Shown here: positions 16,064 through 25,098 of the stretch, one piece after another
Numbering within the stretch: position 1 is the stretch's first letter
Layout: each line of letters begins with the position of its first letter
Source of the DNA: Gammaproteobacteria bacterium
GTDB lineage: Bacteria > Pseudomonadota > Gammaproteobacteria > Steroidobacterales > Steroidobacteraceae
NCBI GenBank assembly: GCA_017577615.1
Contig: PKRE01000003.1
Span: forward strand, 248,001-312,000
DNA: 64,000 nt
Direction of reading: 5' to 3'
Notes under the pieces: generated by a model
Databases searched by the model: none
Seen by the model: only the letters and a program-made list of their open reading frames with translations
What the model was told of the DNA's origin: nothing
Made by a program: the position numbers and the translations under genes

Positions 16064-17251
16064 CTAGGGCTTTCTGGCGATCAGCACTTCCCAGCCGCCG
16101 GGCGCGAACTCGCCGGCTTTGAAATCGCGCTTGGCGATCTGCTCGGTCTTGCCTTGATCGTAACCGGTGGCTTTGCTGAATTCGCGGATCGCCATCGGTG
16201 CCGTGTCGAAGCGAACCGACTCTGGATCGAAGCCGGCTTCCTTCGCCAGCGCGACGAGGTCCATGTCTCTCATCGCGCTCCAGAAAGGCTCGTTGTTGTA
16301 GTAGGTCTCGTTGTCCAGAATGAACTGGTTCAGCGGATCCATGCGGTCGAATGGCGGCAGGTCCGCATGAATCATGTAACCGCCTGATCGCAGCAGACGG
16401 AAGCACTCCTTCATCACGCGCGGCAGAGCCTTGCCCGAGGTCTCGTGCAAGAGAATGTGACTGACCACCAGATCGAAATGCTCGTCTGGGAAGTCGGTCT
16501 TCTCCGCATTCATCTGCGCGAAGTGAATCTCGACGCCCAAGCCGGCAGCCCGCAGATGGGCGTAACGCACCAACGGCGCAGCAACATCGATCCCCCACAC
16601 TTCCGCAGCCGGGAACAGCTCCTTGTAGGGCAGCGTCGAAAAGCCCATCGTGCATCCCATGTCGAGGATGCGCTTCGGCTCAAAGCCCCTGAAATTGCGC
16701 TTGATGTAGTTACAGACCGAACGGCCCTTGTCGTCGTTGAAAGGCCCGCCGTAGCCCATCGAATAGAGATAGACACCTCGGTCGTAGAGCGCGCCGGCAG
16801 CAATGCCTTTGCGGTCGAACTCCGCAGCATAGCCGCCCGGCATGCAGTGAATGTCGACCTCGGTGACGTAGCGCGGCACCTCCATCTCGGGGTTGAGCTT
16901 CAAGCTGCCGATGGTGCCCTCCAGCCGCTCGGCCTCGGCCTCCATGCGCGGCAAATCACGCTCGATGGTGTCGATCACCGAGTGCCACATCAACTCCTGC
17001 GCGACGCGGTTCAGCGAGGCGTAGAACTGGAAGTACGGCTGCTTCTCCATCGCCGCGCGCACTTCGGCGCGCGTCGGTCTCTTGCTCGTATCGGGCATGA
17101 TCTTGCGATACAAGGGCATCAAGCCCGGCAGAATCTGACTCTGAATGTAACCGCGCAGACTCTTTGCAAACTCCTGACGCGACCTTTCGTCATGATTGGG
17201 TCGCGGTAGCATCGGATGAAATTGCTGCTGAAACGTGTTGAGAATACTCAT
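16064..17251 (-). CDS. SAM-dependent class I methyltransferase
   Basis: 395 residues. The SAM-binding motif I is RILDMGCTMGFST at about 197-209, followed by an acidic residue in VWGIDVAAPLVRYA and the motif DLVVSHILLHETS further on. The long N-terminal part (about 190 residues) is helical and not shared with small methyltransferases, so it may form a substrate domain. Weak AGAGAG precedes ATG 17251. It sits 21 bases after the alpha/beta-hydrolase stop and 26 bases before the oxidase start, and so is almost certainly co-transcribed. Substrate unknown: O-, N- or C-methylation of a catabolic intermediate. Confidence 0.85.
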   Translation of the reverse strand: MSILNTFQQQFHPMLPRPNHDERSRQEFAKSLRGYIQSQILPGLMPLYRKIMPDTSKRPTRAEVRAAMEKQPYFQFYASLNRVAQELMWHSVIDTIERDLPRMEAEAERLEGTIGSLKLNPEMEVPRYVTEVDIHCMPGGYAAEFDRKGIAAGALYDRGVYLYSMGYGGPFNDDKGRSVCNYIKRNFRGFEPKRILDMGCTMGFSTLPYKELFPAAEVWGIDVAAPLVRYAHLRAAGLGVEIHFAQMNAEKTDFPDEHFDLVVSHILLHETSGKALPRVMKECFRLLRSGGYMIHADLPPFDRMDPLNQFILDNETYYNNEPFWSAMRDMDLVALAKEAGFDPESVRFDTAPMAIREFSKATGYDQGKTEQIAKRDFKAGEFAPGGWEVLIARKP

Positions 17252-17272
17252 GACTGCTCTCTGAATGCTTCG

Positions 17273-18139
17273 TTACGCCGTGCGACGTCGATCGTGCTCG
17301 CTGTCTGCGCCGCACAGAAAACTCACGACCGCATCCGTCCACGCTTCTGGTTGCTGATCGACGATATCCACACCGCCACCCACCAGCGCATGGAAGGCGA
17401 AATCCGGCCGCAACTGCCGCACCCTGAGGGCATGCTCGTACAGCATGTCGCCGGTATTCGTAAGAATGAGCGTGGGTTGTGTGATGCGGGGGAGCTGCGT
17501 CGCGAGATCGTATGTGTACGCAGCGTGGTGGCCGTACCAGAAAGCGCCGCGCCCGAGGAGCGCCTGCACCACGTAGCTGCTGAGCTTCGCCGGCGAGACT
17601 GACCCTTTCGCAAATCGATCGCGAATTTCGAACAGTTCGACCATGTGCTCGGCGCGGGGGCGTGCGCAGTAGCGCAGCTCCCATTGATGAGTGCCGTTGA
17701 AGAAGCGAGCCCTTTCTTCTTCGTTCGCCAGCAGCGGGCCATTCATGACGAGCTTGCTGACGCGGCTTGGGTACGCGACTGCCGCTTCCGCTGCTACCAA
17801 CGCACCGGTGTGATGACCCAGCACGGCGACATGCTCCAGGCCGAGGCTGTCTAGGACCGGCGGAATGACTTTGGCGTAATCATTGATCGTGGGCGTCGAG
17901 GGTGTCGGATCCGACATCCCGAACCCAGGCATGTCGATGCCGATCGCCTGCACACCTCGCGCAGCGAGGAGCTCATAGACGCTGTCAAACTGGCCCGAGG
18001 TCATGGGTGCCTGATGCAGAAGCAATAGCGGCACGCCGTCCCCGAGCATCTGAAAATGAACCTGACCGAACGGGCCATCGACGTATCCACGCCGCGGCCA
18101 TTTCGGTCGATCGCTTCCAGATCGCTCAGATGTCGCCAC
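17273..18139 (-). CDS. Alpha/beta-hydrolase-fold protein lacking the canonical triad
   Basis: About 288 residues from GTG 18139, with AAGGTGG 5 bases upstream; it overlaps the end of the preceding gene by 14 bases, suggesting translational coupling. The frame is open to 18337 but that part is out of register with the upstream gene. The fold is clear: VPLLLLHQAPMTSGQF (oxyanion region), GIDMPGFGMSDP, and the nucleophile elbow VLGHHTGALVAAEAA. In GHHTG the position of the usual Ser is His. The usual C-terminal His region reads GGGVDIVDQQPEAW with Val where a His is common. It may therefore be a non-hydrolytic member or use another mechanism. Confidence 0.85.
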   Translation of the reverse strand: MATSERSGSDRPKWPRRGYVDGPFGQVHFQMLGDGVPLLLLHQAPMTSGQFDSVYELLAARGVQAIGIDMPGFGMSDPTPSTPTINDYAKVIPPVLDSLGLEHVAVLGHHTGALVAAEAAVAYPSRVSKLVMNGPLLANEEERARFFNGTHQWELRYCARPRAEHMVELFEIRDRFAKGSVSPAKLSSYVVQALLGRGAFWYGHHAAYTYDLATQLPRITQPTLILTNTGDMLYEHALRVRQLRPDFAFHALVGGGVDIVDQQPEAWTDAVVSFLCGADSEHDRRRTA

Positions 18140-18485
18140 GCGCCACCTTCTGTATCGTCTCGAGATAGGACTCGAACGTCTGGTTCTCCTCCAGCTCGGC
18201 ACGACGCTGCTTTTGGATGAAGAACAGGCGATCGAAGAATGCCTGACGCGCCTTCTCGCGCGCAGTGAGCTGCTCTTCGTCGAGCTCGAGCGCTTCGATC
18301 TCGGCGGCGACATCGATGTTGTGCTTCGCCAGCACACGCTCGGCAGAGTCCAACCGCTCGCGCAGCACCATCAACTCCTGCGCGAGCGTGACGATCATAG
18401 ACAAAGCCGCGTCCATCCCCGGTGTCTCGAAGAATTCAGGACGGGCACCGCGTACCGTTCGCGGCAAAGAAACAGGTTTGCTCAC
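18126..18485 (-). CDS. Small helical hypothetical protein in the catabolic island
   Basis: 119 residues from GTG 18485 (MSKPVSLPRTVRG...), chosen because GAGG lies 7 bases upstream; the ATG at 18560 would add 25 unlikely residues. The body is a long amphipathic helix or coiled coil (VTLAQELMVLRERLDSAERVL... EIEALELDEEQLTAREKARQAFFDRLFF...). No cysteines, metal motifs or membrane segments. It overlaps the alpha/beta-fold gene by 14 bases, so the two are probably expressed, and may work, together. I do not recognise the family; an accessory subunit is an inference. Confidence 0.7.
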   Translation of the reverse strand: MSKPVSLPRTVRGARPEFFETPGMDAALSMIVTLAQELMVLRERLDSAERVLAKHNIDVAAEIEALELDEEQLTAREKARQAFFDRLFFIQKQRRAELEENQTFESYLETIQKVARGDI

Positions 18486-18656
18486 GTTCACACCTCGATA
18501 TTGCGGATCACCGACCAACCTCGCGCTTCGGACACCAAGCCGCGCAGCCGGAGACCACATTGAACAAGCTCATTGCCCTACGCTCGTTTGCGCGTGCTCG
18601 CTAAAGCGTTCATTCCTCCCGACCGCTTTCCATCGCCCACAATCGCACCGCCGCCA

Positions 18657-19547
18657 TCAATCGTCCGGCGCATCCGAGAAATATTCTCGCCACTTACGCT
18701 CCAACTCGCGGATGCGGTCGAAGCCGATTAGCGACGAGAACGCCTTGAAGTCCGCCAGCTCTCCGGACAGATCGCGGCTCGAGCCGTTCCTCATGAACCG
18801 TCGCAACACGTTCTCAACGGCATGAATCGAAGCGAGTGGCAGCAGCGATGGCCAGATCCCGATTCGGTACCCCATCTGCCGGAGCTCTTCAGCCGTGAAG
18901 ATAGGGCTCACGCCGCCGTCGTTCATATTCACCATCATCGGCAAGCCGAACGTCTCGCAAGCCGTGCGCATCTCCTGCTCGGATTGCAGCGACTCGACGA
19001 ACAGGATGTCGGCCCCGGCCCGCGCGTAGGCTTCGGCACGCGCGAGCGTCTCGGAGAACGACTCCGTCTGCCGCGCATCGGTACGTGCGATGATCAGCAT
19101 GTCGCCGTCGCCGCGCGCTTCGCAAGCGACCCGGATCCGCGCCACCATCTCCGCGCGCGGCACGCAGCGCACGCGCATGGTATGACTGCAATGCTTCGGG
19201 AAGACTTGATCTTCGATCTGGATCGCGGCGACCCCGGCTGCTTGGTAACTTTGCACGGTACGCTCGACGTTCAGCAACCCGCCGAACCCTGTATCGGCAT
19301 CAGCGATGACTTCACCGTTGCAGACCCGGGCGAGGCGAGTGACACAATCGAGCATCTCCGTGAAGCTGGCCAAGCCGGCGTCGGGCAACCCATAGGCCGA
19401 GGCGACCAACCAATATCCGCTGCCGTAGACAAACTCGAGCCCGAGCTTGTTCGCGATCAGGGCCGTCACCATGTCGTGCACGCCTGGGGCCGCGATGAAC
19501 TCGCCGGCTTGCAGCTTCGCTCGGAGACGGGAACCGCCTTTGCGCAC
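18657..19547 (-). CDS. Isocitrate lyase/PEP mutase family lyase
   Basis: 296 residues. TIM-barrel enzyme of the ICL/PEPM superfamily, which cleaves or forms C-C or P-C bonds in oxaloacetate-like substrates. The Mg/substrate motif ADADTGFGG is at about 81-89, and IQIEDQVFPKHCSH corresponds to the lyase signature KxCGH with Ser in place of Gly; the presence of Cys favours a lyase over a PEP mutase. IARTDAR and VESLQSEQEM follow as usual. GTG 19547 overlaps the stop codon of the upstream gene (TAGTG). Candidate roles include methylisocitrate-, dimethylmalate- or oxaloacetate-type cleavage in the final part of the pathway. Confidence 0.88.
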   Translation of the reverse strand: MRKGGSRLRAKLQAGEFIAAPGVHDMVTALIANKLGLEFVYGSGYWLVASAYGLPDAGLASFTEMLDCVTRLARVCNGEVIADADTGFGGLLNVERTVQSYQAAGVAAIQIEDQVFPKHCSHTMRVRCVPRAEMVARIRVACEARGDGDMLIIARTDARQTESFSETLARAEAYARAGADILFVESLQSEQEMRTACETFGLPMMVNMNDGGVSPIFTAEELRQMGYRIGIWPSLLPLASIHAVENVLRRFMRNGSSRDLSGELADFKAFSSLIGFDRIRELERKWREYFSDAPDD

Positions 19548-20293
19548 TAGTAGCGCTCCAGTAAGCTACCGAATCCGCTGATTCGGTCGTTGATGCCATT
19601 GGCGCGCAGCGCGTGCCAGTACGTCGCCGTATTGATGGCGATCACGGGCTTGCCGAGGAAGCGCTCGGCCGCGTCGGCAAGTCGCACCATCGACAGGTTC
19701 GTGCCGACCTGCAGGAGCGCATCGACATCGTCGCCGTCTAGCTCACGCAGCACCTTGGCCAGCGTCGACTCGGGCACCGCCGCGATATCGAGCCAGCTCG
19801 GGCAACGCAGGCAATGATCGCGCACGACTTCGATGCCGCAATCGTTCAGGTAGCGTGTGACTTCGCGGTTCGCGATCGGATAGTAAGGAGACACGTACGC
19901 CACTCTACGAATGTTGCCATAGGCCCGAATCGCGGCCACCAACGCCTCGGATCCAGTCGTCACCCCGATCCCAGCGACGTCCTCGATCTTCTTCTTCCAT
20001 TCGGCCCCGCCTTTCAGCCCACCATAGAAGGTGACGGCCGACATGCCCATGACCAAGTAGTCGGGCGCCGCGGTCATGGCGGCTTTTACTGCGGCGATGG
20101 TGTTGTCCGACAGCTCCATCGTGCCCGCATAGAACGTCTCGTCCGAAATGGCTTTCGGATTCTCGACGACGATACGGCTGTAGTGGTTGGTCACGCCGGG
20201 AGGTCGCATGTCGTCAAAGTCAGGTTGTACGACGGTGTTGGTCGAAGGGCCTATGACACCGAACTTGCAGCGCCAGCCAAGTACGTCAGGCAT
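19547..20293 (-). CDS. Maleate isomerase / arylmalonate decarboxylase family protein
   Basis: 248 residues of the Asp/Glu racemase superfamily; members isomerise maleate or decarboxylate/racemise small diacids with one or two cysteines. The N-terminus CKFGVIGPSTNTVVQPDF and the phrase LGKPVIAINTATYWHALR are typical. The first active-site strand reads LVMGMSAVTFYGG, like the Cys-free strand of arylmalonate decarboxylase. The second reads LLQVGTNLSM, with no Cys where the catalytic one is expected. Cysteines occur only elsewhere (DCGIEVV, HCLRCPSW). ATG 20293 is 16 bases after the monooxygenase stop, so it is operonic. Reaction unknown. Confidence 0.85.
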   Translation of the reverse strand: MPDVLGWRCKFGVIGPSTNTVVQPDFDDMRPPGVTNHYSRIVVENPKAISDETFYAGTMELSDNTIAAVKAAMTAAPDYLVMGMSAVTFYGGLKGGAEWKKKIEDVAGIGVTTGSEALVAAIRAYGNIRRVAYVSPYYPIANREVTRYLNDCGIEVVRDHCLRCPSWLDIAAVPESTLAKVLRELDGDDVDALLQVGTNLSMVRLADAAERFLGKPVIAINTATYWHALRANGINDRISGFGSLLERY

Positions 20294-20309
20294 GATCTAC
20301 CTCTCTTCA

Positions 20310-21506
20310 TTATTCAACGGCAGCGGCTTCCTTGAGACTGGTGAACATCGCTTGCCGAAGCAGGAATTCGCGACGCGCAACAGGGTCCGCATGAATCTTG
20401 CGCATGCGCTCCATGCGCAACTCGTGACTCGTTGCGCCTCCGTGCTCCAGCAGTTCCTTGTTCTCGATGGTTTGTGCCTGGATAAAGTTGTGCGTCACAG
20501 TTCTTCGCTGTCGATCGAACTGCTCGAACGACGCCTCATCGTGACCGCTCTCCAGCGCTCGCGCGATTCGCTCGCACAGATTCCAAGCGTCGTGGATGCC
20601 GCTGTTCATCCCGAAACCGCCAAGAGGGTTGTTGAGATGAGCGGCGTCGCCCACCAAGAAGACGCGCCCGTGCGCGAAGCGTCGGGCGACTCGTTGATGT
20701 ACTCGATAGATGGTGCGATGGATCGTTTCGACGCCGGTGCGACCGATCAGATTCTTGAACACGAGATCGCGCTTCTCGTCCGACAGCAGCGCCCGATCGT
20801 CGAGGTCCGGGTCGGCCGGTACGAGGATGCGCCACGCCCGCGGTACCCGCAGCAGCACAAGCCATTCTTCCGGATCGGACACATAGTTGACATACGCAAG
20901 ATCGGGAATGAAATCCCGCAGCTCGAGGGTGGTCGAAAGGGTTAGGAACTTCTCCGGATACGTGAACCCTTCGAACTCCGTACCCAGCCACTTACGGATG
21001 ATGGAATTGCCGCCGTCAGCGGCGACGAGATAACGAGCGCGCAGCTTCTGGATGGAGAACGGCGTCTCCGCCGCCACGGTCACCGTATCCTCGTCCTGCT
21101 CGAACCAGACCACACGATGGTTGAAACGAACATCCGCACCGGGCTGCTCGAGCAGCACCGACGCAACGTGTCGAGCCATCACGTGCTGCTCGCACTGGAT
21201 GCGGAACGGGAAGCGCGTTACATCGGCGATTTCGCTCATGTCGAACGCGAGATATTCCCCGGTGCGGCGCTCGCGATAGTGGTACACCGGCGCGCGCAGT
21301 CCTTCTTCTAGAATCTTGCCGGCGACTCCCAGCTCATCGAGCATCTCGAGAGTTGGCGCGTGAAACGTCGACGCGCGCAGATCATGAGCACAATCTGGGC
21401 CAGCCTCGAGCAGCACAACCGACAGCCCGCGGCGAACGAGGTTCAACGCGGCAACGGTTCCTACCGGTCCCGCGCCCGCAACTATCACATCGGTTTCTAG
21501 CAACAT
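20310..21506 (-). CDS. FAD-dependent aromatic monooxygenase
   Basis: 398 residues from ATG 21506 (GGGAA just upstream); GTG 21527 is an alternative. Group A flavoprotein hydroxylase: dinucleotide fold VIVAGAGPVGTVAALNL at the N-terminus, DG motif LVAADGGNSIIR at about 165-176 and GD motif GRVFLVGDAAHLNNPLGGFG near residue 285. The overall type resembles MhpA, 6-hydroxynicotinate and p-hydroxybenzoate hydroxylases. It would use NAD(P)H and O2 to hydroxylate an aromatic or N-heteroaromatic ring. First of a tight set with the racemase-family and lyase genes (16-base gap, then a one-base overlap). Confidence 0.92.
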   Translation of the reverse strand: MLLETDVIVAGAGPVGTVAALNLVRRGLSVVLLEAGPDCAHDLRASTFHAPTLEMLDELGVAGKILEEGLRAPVYHYRERRTGEYLAFDMSEIADVTRFPFRIQCEQHVMARHVASVLLEQPGADVRFNHRVVWFEQDEDTVTVAAETPFSIQKLRARYLVAADGGNSIIRKWLGTEFEGFTYPEKFLTLSTTLELRDFIPDLAYVNYVSDPEEWLVLLRVPRAWRILVPADPDLDDRALLSDEKRDLVFKNLIGRTGVETIHRTIYRVHQRVARRFAHGRVFLVGDAAHLNNPLGGFGMNSGIHDAWNLCERIARALESGHDEASFEQFDRQRRTVTHNFIQAQTIENKELLEHGGATSHELRMERMRKIHADPVARREFLLRQAMFTSLKEAAAVE

Positions 21507-21896
21507 GCCATTCCCACAGCGGTCCACTCAGGTATGCCCGCCTGATTCTAGCGAGCGCCGCCGAGTCGGTTTCTGCGCGGTGTTCGCTCTATGAACGCCC
21601 GTGTTGCTTACAGAAACAGCGGCAATAACAGTGTTTTGGCATGACTATCAGGAGATGCTCGGAGCCGATACGCAAAAGCTCGGATGTGCTGCGAAACGTA
21701 GGCGATGCTTCAGATCGATGACAGGTCAAGTTAGATGGGCATTGGGCTCTGGGCGCCGGCTAGGCGGACGCTGGGCACTGGGTACTGGCCAGAAGGGCAC
21801 GCTGCGCGCGTAAACGAAACCCCGTCACACTACTTGCTCCTTGTCCCGAGAATGGATGCGAAAAAATGCCGGGACGGAGCGCGCGAAACCTACCGT
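21507..21896. other. Intergenic gap inside the catabolic island
   Basis: About 390 bases separating the transporter from the monooxygenase, so a second promoter for the downstream genes is likely somewhere here. It includes low-complexity text (GGGCATTGGGCTCTGGGCG, CTGGGCACTGGGTACTGGCC at about 21733-21790). CTGGCCAGAAGGG recurs at 38,784-38,796. No gene supported. Confidence 0.4.
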
Positions 21897-23363
21897 CTAC
21901 AGCCTCAGACCTGCTTGCTCCCGCTCCCTCATTGCACGCGCAAAGACCGGAACGAGCAGCAAGCTGGCCAAGAAGATGAGGATCGGCAATCCGGCATAGA
22001 TCATGAGAATGCCGTGCTGCGCAGTGGCACTCTGCTCGATGATGCCCTCACGAGAGGATTCGAAACCATAGAGGCTGAGCACCACGCCGGCGATCAGCGG
22101 ACCAATAGCGAACGCCAGCTTCTCTGACGCCGACCAGAAGCCCGCGTAACTGCCTTCGACTGCCGCGCCCGTTTCAGTCATGCCGAGGCGCACAGTGTCC
22201 GTGAACAACGAGGTGACGAGGAGCAGGAACCCGGCGTTGGTAATACCGATCAATCCGCCGCGCACCAAGATCAACAGCTCTTTGCCGGTTACGTCGCCAA
22301 GAATCGGCAATGTGAACGAACTTCCCGCGCCCCATTCGATGCCGAACCATGTGGTCGTGACCGCGCACCACGCGATACAAAGCCAGACGAACAGTTTCAG
22401 CTTGCCCATCGAGCGTGAAAGTCGCAGCCACACCGGTTGCGACATCATGCCCATGATGGCCATCAAGAAAACGAATGGGATCAACAAGTCCACGTTCCCG
22501 GCCAGATAGATGAACACCAGCGCGACGACTGTGTATGAGCAGGCCTGTCCGACAGTTTGCACAAAGTGGATGATCGTCAGGTGAAGAAAGGGCCGATTGA
22601 GCGCGGCGGCCCGAAGCTGATCCTTGAGTGAGGGCGTGGACGCCGTCGCGATGGTTACTTTCTTGAGGACTGGATGCAGGCCGATGGTGCTGCCAAGCAT
22701 GCTGACCAAGCAGATCAAGGAGAAGATCGCCCCCATCGCCTTCCAACCGACGGTTTGCCCGCCGAACCAATAGACCATCGGCTGTGCCACGCCGATGCCC
22801 AACAGCACACCGACGCTGACGAACAACATTCGAAAGACTAGCAGCTTGGTGCGCTCGTGAGGATCCGACGAGAGCGAAGCGGCAATCCCGAGGTAAGGAA
22901 CGGAGAACGCACTGAACGCGGTCATGCCCAGCAAGAAGATGGCGCTCACCAATGCGGCCGCGACGATCTCGGATTCGAATTGACCGACGTTGAACAGCAC
23001 GAGAAATCCGATGCTCGTCGCAATGGCGCCGGCTGCGAGAAACGGCGTGCGTCCGATGCGCCCCGCGAGCCGGTCCGACCACAACCCCATCAGGGGATCA
23101 CACACGATGACCCACAGCTTCGGGATCAGAATCGCCACGCCAGCCAGCCATGCTGGAATTCCCAGAATCGTCGTCATGAAAACCGGCAACAGGGCAGCCG
23201 GGGTGTCGCGGAAGATCTGCGCACCCATTTGGCCGAAGCCATAGCGCAGCATCACGCTCGTGGGCAGGCCCTGCTTGTCGCGTTCGCCGACTGGATCCAA
23301 CTCCCCAACCTGGCGAGTGTCTGTGCGATCGCTGTCGAGCGATCTACGCAAAGTTTGCTGCAT
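21897..23363 (-). CDS. GPH-type (MFS_2) cation symporter
   Basis: 488 residues with about 12 hydrophobic segments, an inner-membrane importer. The family signature in the first cytoplasmic loop is visible as VCDPLMGLWSDRLAGRIGRTPFL, and SVPYLGIAASLSSDPHERTKL matches the GPH/MelB-like consensus. A polar N-terminal extension of about 35 residues precedes the first helix. Members carry sugars, but also glucuronides and other organic acids, so the cargo is likely the island's substrate or an intermediate after outer-membrane passage. It lies 48 bases after the isochorismatase-family gene. Confidence 0.9.
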   Translation of the reverse strand: MQQTLRRSLDSDRTDTRQVGELDPVGERDKQGLPTSVMLRYGFGQMGAQIFRDTPAALLPVFMTTILGIPAWLAGVAILIPKLWVIVCDPLMGLWSDRLAGRIGRTPFLAAGAIATSIGFLVLFNVGQFESEIVAAALVSAIFLLGMTAFSAFSVPYLGIAASLSSDPHERTKLLVFRMLFVSVGVLLGIGVAQPMVYWFGGQTVGWKAMGAIFSLICLVSMLGSTIGLHPVLKKVTIATASTPSLKDQLRAAALNRPFLHLTIIHFVQTVGQACSYTVVALVFIYLAGNVDLLIPFVFLMAIMGMMSQPVWLRLSRSMGKLKLFVWLCIAWCAVTTTWFGIEWGAGSSFTLPILGDVTGKELLILVRGGLIGITNAGFLLLVTSLFTDTVRLGMTETGAAVEGSYAGFWSASEKLAFAIGPLIAGVVLSLYGFESSREGIIEQSATAQHGILMIYAGLPILIFLASLLLVPVFARAMREREQAGLRL

Positions 23364-23411
23364 ATTGCCCGCGCGAGGAACGGAGCGTGTGCGTGCACCC
23401 CGGCGTATGCC

Positions 23412-24059
23412 CTAGGCGGAACGCGCCGCTATGTTGCTGAGATACTCGATGACTTCCGTCTCGGATACCACGTCGCCGTACTTGGCGTTCATGTCGAAAA
23501 GATTCGCTTCGTGCGGGCTCGGATGCCGGTCGCCGCACGCATCTGCGACTACGATCGGAATATAGCCGAAAGAGATTGCATCGATGCACGTCGCGCGCAC
23601 GCAGCCGCTGGTCGTCAGCCCGGTGATGATGAGCGTGTCGACCCCAGTAGCCTTCAGCATCGATGCAAGTGACGTCCCGAAGAACGCGCTCGCGTATTGC
23701 TTAGTGATCACGATCTCGTCCTCAGCCGGGTCGAGACCTTCCGCCCAGTCGCCCATTGGGTCACCGGCGAGAAAGTGGCGCAAGGCCGGTACCTTACGGA
23801 AGAACATTCCGCCGTCCACGCCACCAGCCTGGTACTGCACCCGCGTGTAGATGACCGGAACTCGCGAGCGACGCGCAGCTTCGCGAATGCGCAGCGCGCT
23901 AGCCAACGCACCCTCTACGGCCGCATAGAGCGAGCAGCGCTCATCGAAATAGGCGCGAGCGAAGTCTATCAGGATCAATGCCGGCGCCTGCCCGAAACCG
24001 AGCCTGCCGCCGAATGGCACCGCATACGATGCTGACAAGTCCTGTGTAACCTTCGCCAT
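23412..24059 (-). CDS. Isochorismatase-family amidohydrolase (maleamate / N-carbamoylsarcosine amidase type)
   Basis: 215 residues. Cysteine hydrolase that would release ammonia from an amide. The catalytic triad is visible: Asp in ALILIDFARAYFD, Lys in IVITKQYASAFFGT and Cys in TGLTTSGCVRATCIDA. The trailing motif ACGDRHPSPHEANLFDMNAKYGDVVS is strongly shared with maleamate amidohydrolases (NicF) and N-carbamoylsarcosine amidases. It is 34 bases downstream of the PuuE-like deacetylase gene, consistent with ring opening followed by deamidation. The precise amide is not determinable from the sequence. Confidence 0.9.
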   Translation of the reverse strand: MAKVTQDLSASYAVPFGGRLGFGQAPALILIDFARAYFDERCSLYAAVEGALASALRIREAARRSRVPVIYTRVQYQAGGVDGGMFFRKVPALRHFLAGDPMGDWAEGLDPAEDEIVITKQYASAFFGTSLASMLKATGVDTLIITGLTTSGCVRATCIDAISFGYIPIVVADACGDRHPSPHEANLFDMNAKYGDVVSETEVIEYLSNIAARSA

Positions 24060-24093
24060 CGACTGAGCCTACCCCCCAAAGCCACGTGGCGAC

Positions 24094-24990
24094 TTACGAC
24101 TTCTTACGCGTGTTCAGATACCAATTCGCGACTTCCTCGCGCGTGGGCCACCATACGTCATCGAGTGAGCGCGCGTACTCAAGGAATTCGCGCAACGCGC
24201 GAATCCTATACGCGCGGCCGGCAACGTGCGGATGCAGACCGACGTTCATGAGGCGTGCCTGCCGCTTCCCTTCCTTACGCAGTGTATTGAGTTCTTCGAT
24301 CAGGATGTCTCGGAAGGCATTGGGCGTATGCCCCTGACGCGTGAAGAGCGTGAAGTCGTTGATCTCGTTACTATAAGGAACGATGACGATCTCGCCGTGA
24401 TCGGTCTGCAGCATGTAGGGCTGGTCGTCGTTCATCAAGTCGCAGTAGAAGAGCAGACCTTCCTCGGCCAGTATGCTCGCCGTATTCAGTGTTCCGCGCA
24501 ACGACGAAGACAGCCAACCCTTCGCGTCTCTGCCGACGACCTCACGATAAGCTGCGAGAGTCTTGCGAATGACGGCGCGCTCAGCGTCTCTGTCGTGCGC
24601 ATAGTCGGTCAAGAGCTCCGCCTGCTCATAATTGTGGGCAACGATCTCCCAGCCGCGCGCCACGGCATGATCCACCATCGCTCGTCGGCGCAGGCACGTA
24701 GCACCGTTCACTGTGCAGCTCACCGGAATCCCCAGCTCCTCGAAAAGCTCGAACAGCCGCCACACGCCGACCCGCTGCCCGTACTCGCGCCAGGTGTAAT
24801 TGGGAAAATCGGGAACGTTGCTTGGCAGCAGGTGAGGCAGAATCGACGGACCACCGGCATAGGTAGTGCGGTCACTGTCTTTCACCAAGTCCCACGTTTC
24901 CAGATTCAAGGTGATGATCACAGCGACGCTGCGATCATCGGGCCAGCGCAGTCGTTCGCGATGAGTAATCGGTACGTATTCGTATTGCAT
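24094..24990 (-). CDS. Polysaccharide deacetylase-family protein (PuuE / cyclic imidase type)
   Basis: 298 residues from ATG 24990 (GAGG 7 bases upstream); 25035 is an unlikely earlier start. NodB-homology barrel: VIITLNLETWDL occupies the place of the usual metal-binding Asp pair, CTVNGATCLRRRAMVDHAVARGWEIVAHNYEQ the next strand, and LNVGLHPHVAGRAYRIRALREFL the C-terminal His motif. This wording fits the allantoinase/cyclic imide hydrolase branch, which opens cyclic amides, rather than chitin deacetylases. No signal peptide, which supports an intracellular small-molecule substrate. Its neighbour is a half-amide-type amidase. Confidence 0.87.
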   Translation of the reverse strand: MQYEYVPITHRERLRWPDDRSVAVIITLNLETWDLVKDSDRTTYAGGPSILPHLLPSNVPDFPNYTWREYGQRVGVWRLFELFEELGIPVSCTVNGATCLRRRAMVDHAVARGWEIVAHNYEQAELLTDYAHDRDAERAVIRKTLAAYREVVGRDAKGWLSSSLRGTLNTASILAEEGLLFYCDLMNDDQPYMLQTDHGEIVIVPYSNEINDFTLFTRQGHTPNAFRDILIEELNTLRKEGKRQARLMNVGLHPHVAGRAYRIRALREFLEYARSLDDVWWPTREEVANWYLNTRKKS

Positions 24991-25098
24991 GTGCAACCTC
25001 GTGAGGGCGGACTTGTACAGTCCGCCAAGCGGCACGGCAATCCAAGCTCGTTCACTTCGTGAACGAGACTGGAGGCTGCGGCATGCAATAGTTCCCTG

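Noticed and set aside
16038..16655. N-terminal extension of the FAD oxidase frame
   Set aside because: It overlaps the methyltransferase in another frame and has shadow composition; the oxidase homology begins after ATG 16037.
18140..18337. N-terminal extension of the alpha/beta-fold gene
   Set aside because: Ser/Arg-rich text overlapping the small helical gene; a GTG with a ribosome binding site at 18139 fits better.
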